The position numbers were made by a program, and so were the translations under genes. 64,000 nt of DNA, taken from assembly GCF_024508335.1 (NCBI RefSeq), contig NZ_CP101988.1, forward strand, positions 1,116,001-1,180,000. Direction: 5' to 3'. Below the pieces are notes generated by a model that saw only the letters and a list, made by a program, of their open reading frames with translations, was not told the origin of the DNA and searched no databases. The stretch's first letter is position 1. Every line of letters begins with the position of its first letter. Shown here one piece after another: positions 32,047 to 40,452 of this stretch. Source of the stretch: Cellulomonas chengniuliangii. Lineage in GTDB: Bacteria > Actinomycetota > Actinomycetes > Actinomycetales > Cellulomonadaceae.

Positions 32047-33123
32047 GTGCATGGTGAGTACAAGGTCCCCGGTGGCAAGCTCGTGGCAGTCGACGTCGAG
32101 GCGCGGGACGGCGCGCTCGCGGAGGTGACCGTCAGCGGCGACTTCTTCCTCGAGCCCGACGAGGCCCTCGGGGTGATCGAGCGGTCCCTCGTGGGCCTCC
32201 CCGACACCACGCGGGTCACCGAGCTCGTCGCGCGGATCGACGCCGCGCTGGCGGCGGCGGAGGCCGACGGCGAGCTGCCTGGCGGCGCCACGCTGGTCGG
32301 CTTCGACGCGGAGTCCGTGGCGATCGCGGTGCGCAGGGCGCTGGGCCACGCGACAGGTTGGCACGACCACACCTTCGAGCTGATCCACGAGGCCCCGCAG
32401 ACCGCCGCGTTCAACGCGGCCCTCGACCAGGTGCTGACCGAGGAGCTCGCCGCGGGGCGGCGCGGGCCCACCCTGCGGTTCTGGGAGTGGGTGGAGCCCG
32501 CCGTGGTGATCGGCTCGTTCCAGTCGCTGCGCAACGAGGTGGACCCCGAGGGCGCCAGCCGCCACGGGGTGACGGTGGTGCGGCGCATCTCCGGCGGCGG
32601 CGCGATGTTCATGGAGGCGGGCAACTGCATCACGTTCGCGCTCGTGGTGCCCGCCTCCCTGGTGGACGGGCTCACCTTCGAGCAGTCCTACGCCTTCCTC
32701 AACGACTGGGTGCTGGGGGCGTTGGCGGACGTCGGCGTCAAGGCGACGACCTCGGGGCTCAACGACATCGCCTCGCCCGCGGGGAAGCTGGCGGGATCCG
32801 CGCAGAAGCGGCTCGCCGGCGGCGCCGTGCTGCACCACGTGACCATGGCGTACGACATCGACGCGGACAAGATGCTCGAGGTGCTCCGGATCGGGCGGGA
32901 GAAGCTCAGCGACAAGGGCACCACGAGCGCCAACAAGCGCGTGGACCCCGTGCGCTCGCAGACCGGGATGCCCCGGGAGCAGGTCATCGAGGCGTTCAAG
33001 GAGTCGTTTCGCGCGCGCTACCGCACCGTGGACTCCACGCTCACCCCCGACGAGCTCGAGCGGGCGAGCCACCTCGTCGAGACGAAGTTCGCCGACCCGG
33101 AGTGGACCGCGCGCGTCCCCTGA
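32047..33123 (+). CDS. lipoate-protein ligase family protein with N-terminal accessory domain
   Basis: Attaches lipoate or octanoate to dehydrogenase and glycine-cleavage proteins. The catalytic part (about residues 110-345) has the RRISGGGAMF motif (179-188) and the ligase Lys247 in SPAGKLAGSAQKR. Residues 1-70 (HGEYKVPGGKLVAVDVE ... SGDFFLEPDEAL) match the accessory domain that lies at the C-terminus in E. coli LplA, so the domain order is reversed here. GTG 32047 follows TAGGCT at a 6-nt gap (leaderless). Confidence 0.85.
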   Translation: MHGEYKVPGGKLVAVDVEARDGALAEVTVSGDFFLEPDEALGVIERSLVGLPDTTRVTELVARIDAALAAAEADGELPGGATLVGFDAESVAIAVRRALGHATGWHDHTFELIHEAPQTAAFNAALDQVLTEELAAGRRGPTLRFWEWVEPAVVIGSFQSLRNEVDPEGASRHGVTVVRRISGGGAMFMEAGNCITFALVVPASLVDGLTFEQSYAFLNDWVLGALADVGVKATTSGLNDIASPAGKLAGSAQKRLAGGAVLHHVTMAYDIDADKMLEVLRIGREKLSDKGTTSANKRVDPVRSQTGMPREQVIEAFKESFRARYRTVDSTLTPDELERASHLVETKFADPEWTARVP

Positions 33124-33215
33124 CCTGCGACCGCCCACGCCGCGCCGCTCGCACGCCGGCCTGAGGCGGCGGTCAGCGCCGGGCGGGAACGGCCTGTGGC
33201 GCCTAGCGTTGCGCT

Positions 33216-34529
33216 GTGGACCCTGACGCGCCGCACCCTGGCTCAGCGATGCCGGACCCGGCGGGCGCCGGTGGCGCCGAGCCGCCTGGGCGCCGCCTCG
33301 CCCCACGCCACGCGTCGTCGCCGGCGCGCCCGCGCTCGACGTCGTGGACGCTCAGCCTGGTGCTGGTCGCCGTCCTGGCGTTCGCCGGGTCGCTCGCGGG
33401 GTTCGGGGTGCTGCGGCTGCAGGGCAACGTGCGCACCGTCGGGGACCTGGGCGCGCTGATCGCGCGGGACGACGAGGGGGGCTCGACGGCCACGCCGGAC
33501 ACCGACGCGTGGGAGGGGCGCCCGCTCAACTTCCTGGTGATCGGCTCGGACGACCGTGGAGGCGCCAACGGGGAGATCGGCGGGGTCGTGGGCGGCATGC
33601 GCTCGGACACGGCGCTGCTGGTGCACGTCGCCGCCGACCGCAGCCGGGTCGAGGTCGTCTCGATCCCGCGCGACTCCGAGGTGCGGATCCCGGCATGCCA
33701 CCTCGACCGCGACCCTGCTGGGCGCATGTCCGAGCCGACGAAGGACAAGTTCAACGCGGCGTTCTCGCTGGGCGGCGCCTCCGGCGATCCAGGGCTGGCC
33801 GGCCTGTGCACCGCGGCCACCGTGGCGGAGAACACGGGCATCGACGTGGGCGCCGACTTCGCGATCGTGGACTTCGCCGGCTTCGAGGGCATGGTCGACG
33901 CGATCGGAGGGGTGCGGCTGTGCGTCCCGGAGGCGATCCGTGACACGCACCGCAACACCGACCTCGACCTGGACGCCGGATGGCACGACCTCACCGGGGG
34001 GCAGGCGCTCGACTACGTGCGCGCCCGCTACGTCACCGGCTCCGACAACTCCGACACGCAGCGCATCCCGCGCCAGCAGAAGTTCATCGGGGCGGTCGTG
34101 CGCAAGGTGACCTCGTCCGACGTGCTGACCAGCCCGCGCAGCATCGCGGGCTTCCTCGAGCAGGGGACCCGGGCGCTGACCCTCTCGGGGGACCTGGCCT
34201 CGATGCGGAGCCTCGCCGGGCTGGGGTGGCGCATGCGAGGGCTGGACCCGGAGCAGGTGACGTTCGTGACCGTCCCGACAGGGCCCAAGCCGGGGTCCGC
34301 CGGCCGGGTGCTGTGGACCGACGACGCGGACCTCCTGTGGCAGCGCATCGCCGCGGACGAGCCGGTGGCGCCCGAGCCGACGCCGGGCTCCACGTCCACG
34401 CCGGCTCCGGACGCGACGGGAGACCAGGCGACGCCGGGAGGCGTCCCGCCCCCGGCCGGGACGGACGTCCCGCAGCCGGCCGTCACGCCGCGGACCGCCG
34501 AGGACCCGGACGACGTGCTCTGCGGCTGA
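33216..34529 (+). CDS. LytR-CpsA-Psr (LCP) family cell-wall ligase
   Basis: LCP proteins transfer polyprenyl-linked glycopolymers to peptidoglycan on the outer face of the membrane. The 437-residue protein has a cytoplasmic tail of about 43 residues, one membrane helix (about 44-66), then the LCP catalytic domain with RPLNFLVIGSDDRGG, the arginine-rich active site VVSIPRDSEVRIP, and LTGGQALDYVRARYVTGSDN. A Pro/Thr-rich disordered tail ends the protein. GTG 33216 follows TAGCGT at 6 nt (leaderless). Confidence 0.93.
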   Translation: MDPDAPHPGSAMPDPAGAGGAEPPGRRLAPRHASSPARPRSTSWTLSLVLVAVLAFAGSLAGFGVLRLQGNVRTVGDLGALIARDDEGGSTATPDTDAWEGRPLNFLVIGSDDRGGANGEIGGVVGGMRSDTALLVHVAADRSRVEVVSIPRDSEVRIPACHLDRDPAGRMSEPTKDKFNAAFSLGGASGDPGLAGLCTAATVAENTGIDVGADFAIVDFAGFEGMVDAIGGVRLCVPEAIRDTHRNTDLDLDAGWHDLTGGQALDYVRARYVTGSDNSDTQRIPRQQKFIGAVVRKVTSSDVLTSPRSIAGFLEQGTRALTLSGDLASMRSLAGLGWRMRGLDPEQVTFVTVPTGPKPGSAGRVLWTDDADLLWQRIAADEPVAPEPTPGSTSTPAPDATGDQATPGGVPPPAGTDVPQPAVTPRTAEDPDDVLCG

Positions 34530-34608
34530 CGGCGGTGCGTTACCGGTGGGTTTGCTACCGTTCGTCACGCGGATGCTCCGTGCCGGGGGGGAACCGGGAG
34601 GAGCCTGG

Positions 34609-35064
34609 ATGTCCCACGTCTCGAACCAGCACCGCGCGGTGCGGGTGTCGGCCCATGTGCTGTGCCTCGACCGCGGGCAGGTGTTGTTGACCCGTCGACG
34701 CGGCGGCCAGGGGCTGGCCTGGACGCTGCCGGGCGGAGGGCTGGGCTTCGCGGAGGAGCCCGCCGACGCCGCGCGTCGCGAGGTGCTGCAGTCCACCGGG
34801 TTCGTCGTGGAGATCGGGCCGCTGCTCGGCGTCGACTCCTCGCGCGGGTCCGGTATCGCGCCGGTCGGCCGGCGCGGCCCCACCGACCTGCACCTGCTGA
34901 GGATCGTCTACGCCGCGCGGGTGATGGGCAACCTCGTGGTGGACGACGTCACGGCGTGGGGTTCAGGCGCCGAGTGGGTCGACCTCGGCGCGGTCGTGGA
35001 CGGCCGCCGCGTCGACCTGGTCGACACCGCGCTGGCCTGGGCGTGGAGCGCGGTGCCGGTCTGA
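34609..35064 (+). CDS. Nudix-fold protein with a degenerate Nudix box
   Basis: A 151-residue Nudix-fold protein (VRVSAHVLCLDRGQVLLTRR; WTLPGGGLGFAEEP). The Nudix box should read GX5EX7REUXEEXGU. Glu49, Arg57 and Glu58 are in place, but the following Glu-Glu pair that binds metal is Gln61-Ser62 (REVLQSTG). Hydrolase activity is therefore doubtful, and a binding or regulatory role is possible. ATG 34609 has a GGGAGGAG ribosome site; an in-frame upstream GTG (34546) is less likely. Confidence 0.8.
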   Translation: MSHVSNQHRAVRVSAHVLCLDRGQVLLTRRRGGQGLAWTLPGGGLGFAEEPADAARREVLQSTGFVVEIGPLLGVDSSRGSGIAPVGRRGPTDLHLLRIVYAARVMGNLVVDDVTAWGSGAEWVDLGAVVDGRRVDLVDTALAWAWSAVPV

Positions 35065-35077
35065 GACCCCTCGCAGG

Positions 35078-36022
35078 TCAGCCTCGCGCCGGCCAGGCCG
35101 TCTCCAGGGCGGCACGGTCCCAGCCCGCCAGCTCGGCGGCCGCGTCGTAGGTGGTCCGGTAGAACGCCAGCAACGCGGCGTCAGGGTCGGGCGCCGATCG
35201 CACCGCCTCGTAGGGCAGCAGGAACTCGCGCAGATCGGGGTCGTAGTGCGCGCCCTCCGGGAGCACCGGGCGATCCGGGTAGCCCGCGGGCTCCGGGTAG
35301 GCGTAGGCGTAGAACTGGCCCTCGCCGTCGCCTCCCGGCCAGAAACCGGCGTTGCTGTTCTCGTGCGACTCGGCCTCGGCCATCACCGACGCGGAGACGT
35401 GCAGCGGGGTCCCCGTCCAGGTGGGCGCCGGACGCCCGGAGAACACGGTCACGACCAGGTCGAACCCTCCCCAGAAGAAGTGCACAGGGCTCGCCTTGCC
35501 GATGAACGGCGAGCGGAACCGCCGCATCACGCGGTGCGCGGCGATGAGCTGGCGCCAGAACGCCTCGACCGCGCCGGCGTCGTAGGACGCGTGGTGCTCG
35601 TCCTGGGGGAAGGGCGCCTGGGTCTCGACCTCTCTCGGCACGGGGTCGATGCGCGCGTCGAGCCCGATGCGCCGCAGCGCCGCCAGGGTCTCGTCGTAGA
35701 ACTGCGCCACCGACTTGGGGGCGAGCGAGACGGAGCTCGCGCGGCCGTCGGTCGAGCGCGCCCGCAGCTCGTGCTCGAGGAGGTCGAGCTCGACGTCGAC
35801 CAGCTCGGACCCGTTCGCGAACGCGGACGTCGTGAGCCCGCGGGCGGTGACGTAGAACGGGGTCTGCCACCAGTGGTTGAGCATGGGCTCCTGTGCGAGG
35901 CGCACCTTGCCGACGATCTGCGTCCACAGGTGCAGGGTGTCGCGGGTGTCCGCCCACGCGTCAGCCCGCAGCGCCGGCCACGCGCGGTCGGGCGGCGGGG
36001 GCGTCCCCTCGGGTGCGGCCAT
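35078..36022 (-). CDS. DUF5996 family protein
   Basis: A 314-residue soluble protein of a family with no established role. Conserved-looking parts are WADTRDTLHLWTQIVGKVRL, NHWWQTPFYVTARGL, SPVHFFWGGFDLVVTVFSGR, and SHENSNAGFWPGG near the C-terminus. The several Trp and His residues could form a metal or substrate site, but this is not shown. Convergent with the Nudix gene, 13 nt apart, and upstream of YggS on the opposite side. Confidence 0.75.
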   Translation of the reverse strand: MAAPEGTPPPPDRAWPALRADAWADTRDTLHLWTQIVGKVRLAQEPMLNHWWQTPFYVTARGLTTSAFANGSELVDVELDLLEHELRARSTDGRASSVSLAPKSVAQFYDETLAALRRIGLDARIDPVPREVETQAPFPQDEHHASYDAGAVEAFWRQLIAAHRVMRRFRSPFIGKASPVHFFWGGFDLVVTVFSGRPAPTWTGTPLHVSASVMAEAESHENSNAGFWPGGDGEGQFYAYAYPEPAGYPDRPVLPEGAHYDPDLREFLLPYEAVRSAPDPDAALLAFYRTTYDAAAELAGWDRAALETAWPARG

Positions 36023-36060
36023 GATCCACCGTCGGCCCCGGGGGACGGGCTGTCAATCGC

Positions 36061-36810
36061 TCAGAGCGGGCGTGCCCCGAACACGGCGGAGCCCACCCGG
36101 ACGATCGTGGCGCCCTCGGCGACGGCCAGCTCCAGGTCGCCGCTCATGCCCATCGACAGCTCGATGGCGCCCTCGGCGCCCGGCTCGCCCGAGTCGCGCA
36201 CCTCGTCGCGGATCTCCCGCAGCAGCCGGTACCCGGCGCGCACCCGCGCTGGGTCGGAGGAGCGCGCGCCCACGGTCATGAAGCCGCGCAGGCGCAGCCC
36301 GTCCAGGGCCGCGACGTCGAGGGCTGTGCGGACCGCGGCGTCGGGATGGGCGCCGTGCTTCGTCTCCTCGCCCGACACGTTGACCTGCACCAGGACGTCG
36401 AGCACCCGTCCTGACGCGGCGCACCGGGTGGCGAGCCTCTCGGCGAGCGCCACCGAGTCGACGGTCTCGACGCATCCGGCCACGCCGAGCGCCTGGTTGA
36501 CCTTGTTGGACTGCAACGGCCCGATCAGGTGCACCTCGGGCGCCAGGTCCGCCAGGTGTGGCGCCTTCGCCACCAGCTCCTGGACGCGGTTCTCGCCGAC
36601 CAGCACCGGAGCCGGGGCGGCGGGGTCGCCCGCCCGCGCTGCGGCGTCGGCGAGCAGGGCCGACCGGACGCCGTCGAGCGGGACGGTCTTCGTGGCGAGG
36701 AGGAGGCGCGCCGACCCGGGGGCGCGGTGCGCGTCGTGCTCGGCCGCCGCGACCCTGGCCCGTGCGGCCGCGAGGCGTGCGCCGATGTCGTCCAGGTGCT
36801 CCGCGCTCAT
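36061..36810 (-). CDS. YggS-family PLP homeostasis protein
   Basis: Binds pyridoxal phosphate and balances PLP and some amino acids; it is not a known enzyme. The 249-residue protein shows the PLP Lys41 in RLLLATKTV, then VGENRVQELVAK, HLIGPLQSNKVNQAL, and the C-terminal ELSMGMSGDLELAVAEGATIVRVGSAVFG. In many actinobacteria it is beside ftsZ; here it is not. The start is ATG 36810, with TAGGGT ending 7 nt upstream on the minus strand. Confidence 0.93.
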   Translation of the reverse strand: MSAEHLDDIGARLAAARARVAAAEHDAHRAPGSARLLLATKTVPLDGVRSALLADAAARAGDPAAPAPVLVGENRVQELVAKAPHLADLAPEVHLIGPLQSNKVNQALGVAGCVETVDSVALAERLATRCAASGRVLDVLVQVNVSGEETKHGAHPDAAVRTALDVAALDGLRLRGFMTVGARSSDPARVRAGYRLLREIRDEVRDSGEPGAEGAIELSMGMSGDLELAVAEGATIVRVGSAVFGARPL

Positions 36811-36908
36811 GCCCAGGACCCTAACCCGAGGTACTGGGGCTCCGGCTCAGGGGTGGTTCAGGGCCCTCCCCGATGTCGTGGAGCGCTGCAGGAGAGGACA
36901 CTGGAGGA

Positions 36909-37307
36909 ATGAAGACGCTGCTCAACCTCATCTGGCTGGTCCTCGCAGGTTTCTGGCTCGCGGTGGGGTACGTCGTGGCGGGGCTCATCTGCTGCGTGCT
37001 GATCGTGACCATCCCGTTCGGCATCGCCTCGTTCCGGATGGCCAACTACGTCCTGTGGCCCTTCGGCCGCACGGTGGTGGACAAGCCGACCGCGGGCGCC
37101 ATGTCGACGATCGGCAACGTGATCTGGCTGATCGTGGCGGGCTGGTGGCTCGCCCTGGAGCACATCCTCACGGGCATCGCGCAGTGCGTGACGATCATCG
37201 GCATCCCGTTGGGCATCGCGAACTTCAAGATGGTGCCGATCTCGCTGATGCCCCTCGGCAAGGACATCGTCAGCACCGACCGGTCGTTCGCGGGCTACGG
37301 CCGCTGA
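36909..37307 (+). CDS. YccF-domain membrane protein
   Basis: A 132-residue membrane protein made of two YccF repeats: NLIWLVLAGFWLAVGYVVAG with IPFGIASFRMANYVLWPFGR, then NVIWLIVAGWWLALEHILTG with IPLGIANFKMVPISLMPLGK. Function is unknown; the family is widespread. ATG 36909 has a GGAGG stretch only 1-2 nt away and a better-spaced caggagagg further upstream. An in-frame ATG at 36873 exists. Convergent with ybaK across a short palindrome. Confidence 0.85.
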   Translation: MKTLLNLIWLVLAGFWLAVGYVVAGLICCVLIVTIPFGIASFRMANYVLWPFGRTVVDKPTAGAMSTIGNVIWLIVAGWWLALEHILTGIAQCVTIIGIPLGIANFKMVPISLMPLGKDIVSTDRSFAGYGR

Positions 37308-37327
37308 CGCCTTCCTGAGCCGACGGC

Positions 37328-37831
37328 TCAGTCCTCGCGGCCGATCTCGGCCACGGTGGCGGACGTCAGCCGGACCAGGTCGGCGGGGGACAGCTCCACG
37401 TCGAGGCCTCGGCGGCCGCCGGAGACGAAGACCGTGTCGAACAGCCACACCGTCTCGTCGACGACCGTCGGGTGGGCGTGGCGCTGGCCCAGCGGGGAGA
37501 TGCCGCCCACCACGTACCCGGTGGCGCGCTCGGCGGCGGCCTTGTCCGCCATGACGGCCTTCTTGCCGCCCACGGCATGGGCCAACGCCTTGAGGTCGAG
37601 CTTGCCGGTCACCGGCACGACTGCGACGGTCAGCACGCCGTCCACCGACGCCATGAGGGTCTTGTAGACCTGCTCGGGCGGGACGCCGAGCACCTGGGCG
37701 GCCTCCAGGCCGTACCCCACGTCGCCGGTGGGGTCGTGCTCGTACGGGTGCGCGGTGTGCGCGACGCCCGCCTCGGCGAGCGTCACGAGGGCGGGGGTGC
37801 CGGTCGGGCCGTGCTTGGAGCTCTTCGCCAC
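37328..37831 (-). CDS. ybaK: YbaK-type Cys-tRNA(Pro) deacylase
   Basis: Trans-editing enzyme that hydrolyses Cys-tRNA(Pro) made by prolyl-tRNA synthetase errors. The 167-residue protein is full length. Family residues include Lys57 in EQVYKTLM, GKLDLKALAHAVGGKKAVMA, and VVGGISPLGQRHAHPTVVDE. GTG 37831 follows TAGGCT at 6 nt on the minus strand. That -10 overlaps the stop of the upstream helicase gene, so both a private promoter and read-through are possible. Confidence 0.9.
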   Translation of the reverse strand: MAKSSKHGPTGTPALVTLAEAGVAHTAHPYEHDPTGDVGYGLEAAQVLGVPPEQVYKTLMASVDGVLTVAVVPVTGKLDLKALAHAVGGKKAVMADKAAAERATGYVVGGISPLGQRHAHPTVVDETVWLFDTVFVSGGRRGLDVELSPADLVRLTSATVAEIGRED

Positions 37832-37840
37832 CTGTCCAGC

Positions 37841-40408
37841 CTAGAGCGGGCCGACCTCCGTGACACGGAGCACGACCTCGCCGGCGGCGTCCGACGCGGG
37901 CAGGTCGACCACGGCGTCGATGCGCCAGTCGTGGTCGCCCTCGGGGTCTTCGAGCGTCTGCCGGACCTGCCACGTCGTCGCGCCCGGGGTGACCTGGAAG
38001 AGCGCCGGGCCGCGCGCCGCGCCCCCGGTGAGGATCTCGTCGTGGTCGTCGTAGTACGGGTCGAGGGCCTCCGCCCACCGGTCCCGGTCCCAGGGCGTGC
38101 CGTCCGCGTCCAGGTCGCCCAGCAGCGCGAGGGCGCCGTACTGCTCGCGCGCGGCGAGGTCGACGCGCCGGAACATCGCGCCGCGCACCAGGGCGCGGAA
38201 GGCCCGGGGGTTGGCGGTGACGGGCGGCGGGGTGTCGTCGTCGACGGCGCCCGGGGCGTCGGTGCCCTCCTCGTCGAGGGGGTTGCGCAGCCGCTCCCAC
38301 TCGTCGAGCAGGCTCGAGTCGGTGCGCCGCACCAGCTCGCCGAGCCACTCGACGATCTCGTGGAGCTCCTCGGTGCGGGCGTCGTCGGGCACCGTCTGGC
38401 GCAGGGCCCGGTACGCGTCGGCCAGGTAGCGCAGCAGCACGCCCTCGGTGCGGTCGAGCGAGTACGCCGAGACGTACTCGGCGAACGTCATCGCCTTCTC
38501 GTGCATCTCCCGGACCACGGACTTGGGGGAGAGCTCGTGGTCGGCGATCCACGGGTTGGTCTTGCGGTACGTCATGAAGGCGGCGCCGAGCAGCTCAGCG
38601 AGCGGCCGGGGATACGTGACCTCCTCGAGCAGCGCCATCCGCTCGTCGTACTCGATGCCGTCGGCCTTCATGGCGCCGATGGCCTCGCCGCGGGCCTTGT
38701 TCTGCTGGGCGGCGAGGACCTGGCGCGGGTCGTCGAGGGTCGCCTCGATGATGGACACGACGTCGTGCGCGTAGGACGGGTCCTCGCGGTCCAGCAGGTC
38801 GAGCGCCGCGAAGGCGAACGGGGACAGCGGCTGGTTGAGCGCGAAGTTCGCGGGGATGTCGACGGTGAGCCGCACGGTGCGCGGGGTGGGGCGTCGGCCG
38901 GAGCCGTCGTCCGGCAGGGCCACCCGCTCGACGACCCCGGCGGTCCGCAGCGACAGATAGATCGAGATGGCACGGCGGATGTGGCCCGAGCGGTGCGCCT
39001 CGGGCTCGTGGTTGTCCGTCAGCAGCCGGGTCATGGCCGCCACCGGGTCGCCCTCGCGGGCCAGCACGTTGAGCACCATCGCGTGGCTCACCGCGAAGCT
39101 CGACGTCAGCGGCTCGGGCGGGGCGTCGCGCAGCCGCTCGAAGGTCTTGTCCGTCCAGTTGACCGCGCCCTCAGGCGCCTTCTTGCGGACGATCTTCTTG
39201 ATCTTCTTCGGGTCGTCGCCGGCCTTGGCCAGCAGCTTGCGGTTCTCGATCACGTGGTCGGGGGCCATCACGATGACCTCGCCCACGGTGTCGTACCCCG
39301 CGCGGCCCGCCCGCCCGGCGATCTGGTGGAACTCGCGCGCCGACAGGTGGCGCATCCGCACCCCGTCGTACTTCACCAGCGACGTCAGCACCACGGTGCG
39401 GATCGGCACGTTGATGCCCACGCCCAGGGTGTCGGTGCCGCACACGACCTTGAGCAGGCCCTTCTGCGTCAGGCGCTCCACCACGCGGCGGTACTTCGGC
39501 AGCATCCCCGCGTGGTGGATGCCGATGCCGTGGCGCAGCAGCCGCGACAGCGTCTTGCCGAAGCCGGGGCCGAACCGGAAGGCGCCCAGCTCGGTGGCGA
39601 TGGCGTCCTTCTGCTCACGCGTCGCGAGGTTCATCGACAGCAGCGACTGCGCGCGCTCGACGGCCTCCTTCTGCGTGAAGTGCACCACGTACACCGGCGC
39701 GCGCTTCGTCTGCACCAGCTCCTCGAGCAGCTCGTGCAGCGGCTCGACGGCGTAGTCGAACGTGAGCGGCACCGGGCGCTCGGCGTTCGCGATGACGGCG
39801 ACCTCGCGGCCCGTGCGCCGCTCGATGTCCTCGGCGAAGAACGCGACGTCGCCGAGCGTCGCGGACATCAGCACGAACTGCGCGCGCGGCAGCTCGAGCA
39901 GCGGCACCTGCCACGCCCAGCCGCGCTGCGGGTCGGCGTAGAAGTGGAACTCGTCCATCACGACCTGGCCGACATCCGCGTCAGGACCCTCGCGCAGGGC
40001 GGTGTTGGCCAGGATCTCCGCGGTGCAGCAGATGATCGGCGCGTGCGGGTTCACCGCCGAGTCGCCCGTCATCATGCCGACGTTCTCCGAGCCGAACGCC
40101 GCGACCAGGGCGAAGAACTTCTCGCTGACCAGGGCCTTGAGCGGGGCCGTGTAGTAGGTGCGCCTGCCCTGCGCGAGGGCCACGAAGTGGGCGGCGACGG
40201 CCACCAGCGACTTCCCGGACCCGGTGGGCGTGGACACGATGACGTGCGAGCCGCTGACCAGCTCGAGCAGCGCCTCGGCCTGGTGCGGGTACAGGTCCAG
40301 GCCCTCGTCGGCCGCCCAGCCCGTGAACGCCTCGTACAGCGCGTCGGGGTCGTGGGGGTCGGCGGGGATCCGCTCGGTGAGGGTCAGACGCGATTCGGGC
40401 ACCGGCAC
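37841..40408 (-). CDS. DEAD/DEAH-box helicase with DUF3516 C-terminus
   Basis: An 855-residue superfamily 2 helicase of the Ski2-like type, probably acting on RNA. Walker A is STPTGSGKSLV (about residues 59-69), the Walker B/DExH box is VVMDEFHFY, motif III LMSATLGD, and the C-terminal RecA lobe has GTDTLGVGINVPI and QIAGRAGRAGYD. The rest is the DUF3516 region common in actinobacteria. GTG 40408 starts MPVPESRL. The substrate is not known. Confidence 0.88.
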   Translation of the reverse strand: MPVPESRLTLTERIPADPHDPDALYEAFTGWAADEGLDLYPHQAEALLELVSGSHVIVSTPTGSGKSLVAVAAHFVALAQGRRTYYTAPLKALVSEKFFALVAAFGSENVGMMTGDSAVNPHAPIICCTAEILANTALREGPDADVGQVVMDEFHFYADPQRGWAWQVPLLELPRAQFVLMSATLGDVAFFAEDIERRTGREVAVIANAERPVPLTFDYAVEPLHELLEELVQTKRAPVYVVHFTQKEAVERAQSLLSMNLATREQKDAIATELGAFRFGPGFGKTLSRLLRHGIGIHHAGMLPKYRRVVERLTQKGLLKVVCGTDTLGVGINVPIRTVVLTSLVKYDGVRMRHLSAREFHQIAGRAGRAGYDTVGEVIVMAPDHVIENRKLLAKAGDDPKKIKKIVRKKAPEGAVNWTDKTFERLRDAPPEPLTSSFAVSHAMVLNVLAREGDPVAAMTRLLTDNHEPEAHRSGHIRRAISIYLSLRTAGVVERVALPDDGSGRRPTPRTVRLTVDIPANFALNQPLSPFAFAALDLLDREDPSYAHDVVSIIEATLDDPRQVLAAQQNKARGEAIGAMKADGIEYDERMALLEEVTYPRPLAELLGAAFMTYRKTNPWIADHELSPKSVVREMHEKAMTFAEYVSAYSLDRTEGVLLRYLADAYRALRQTVPDDARTEELHEIVEWLGELVRRTDSSLLDEWERLRNPLDEEGTDAPGAVDDDTPPPVTANPRAFRALVRGAMFRRVDLAAREQYGALALLGDLDADGTPWDRDRWAEALDPYYDDHDEILTGGAARGPALFQVTPGATTWQVRQTLEDPEGDHDWRIDAVVDLPASDAAGEVVLRVTEVGPL

Positions 40409-40452
40409 AGTGTCCCAGGCCCGGGTGGGCGCGAGGTCCCCGGGCCCCTGGG

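Noticed and set aside
37316-37330. Terminator between yccF and ybaK (TGAGCC-GAC-GGCTCA)
   Set aside because: The palindrome has only 6 bp and a 3-nt loop, overlaps the ybaK stop, and has no U-run; too weak to annotate.
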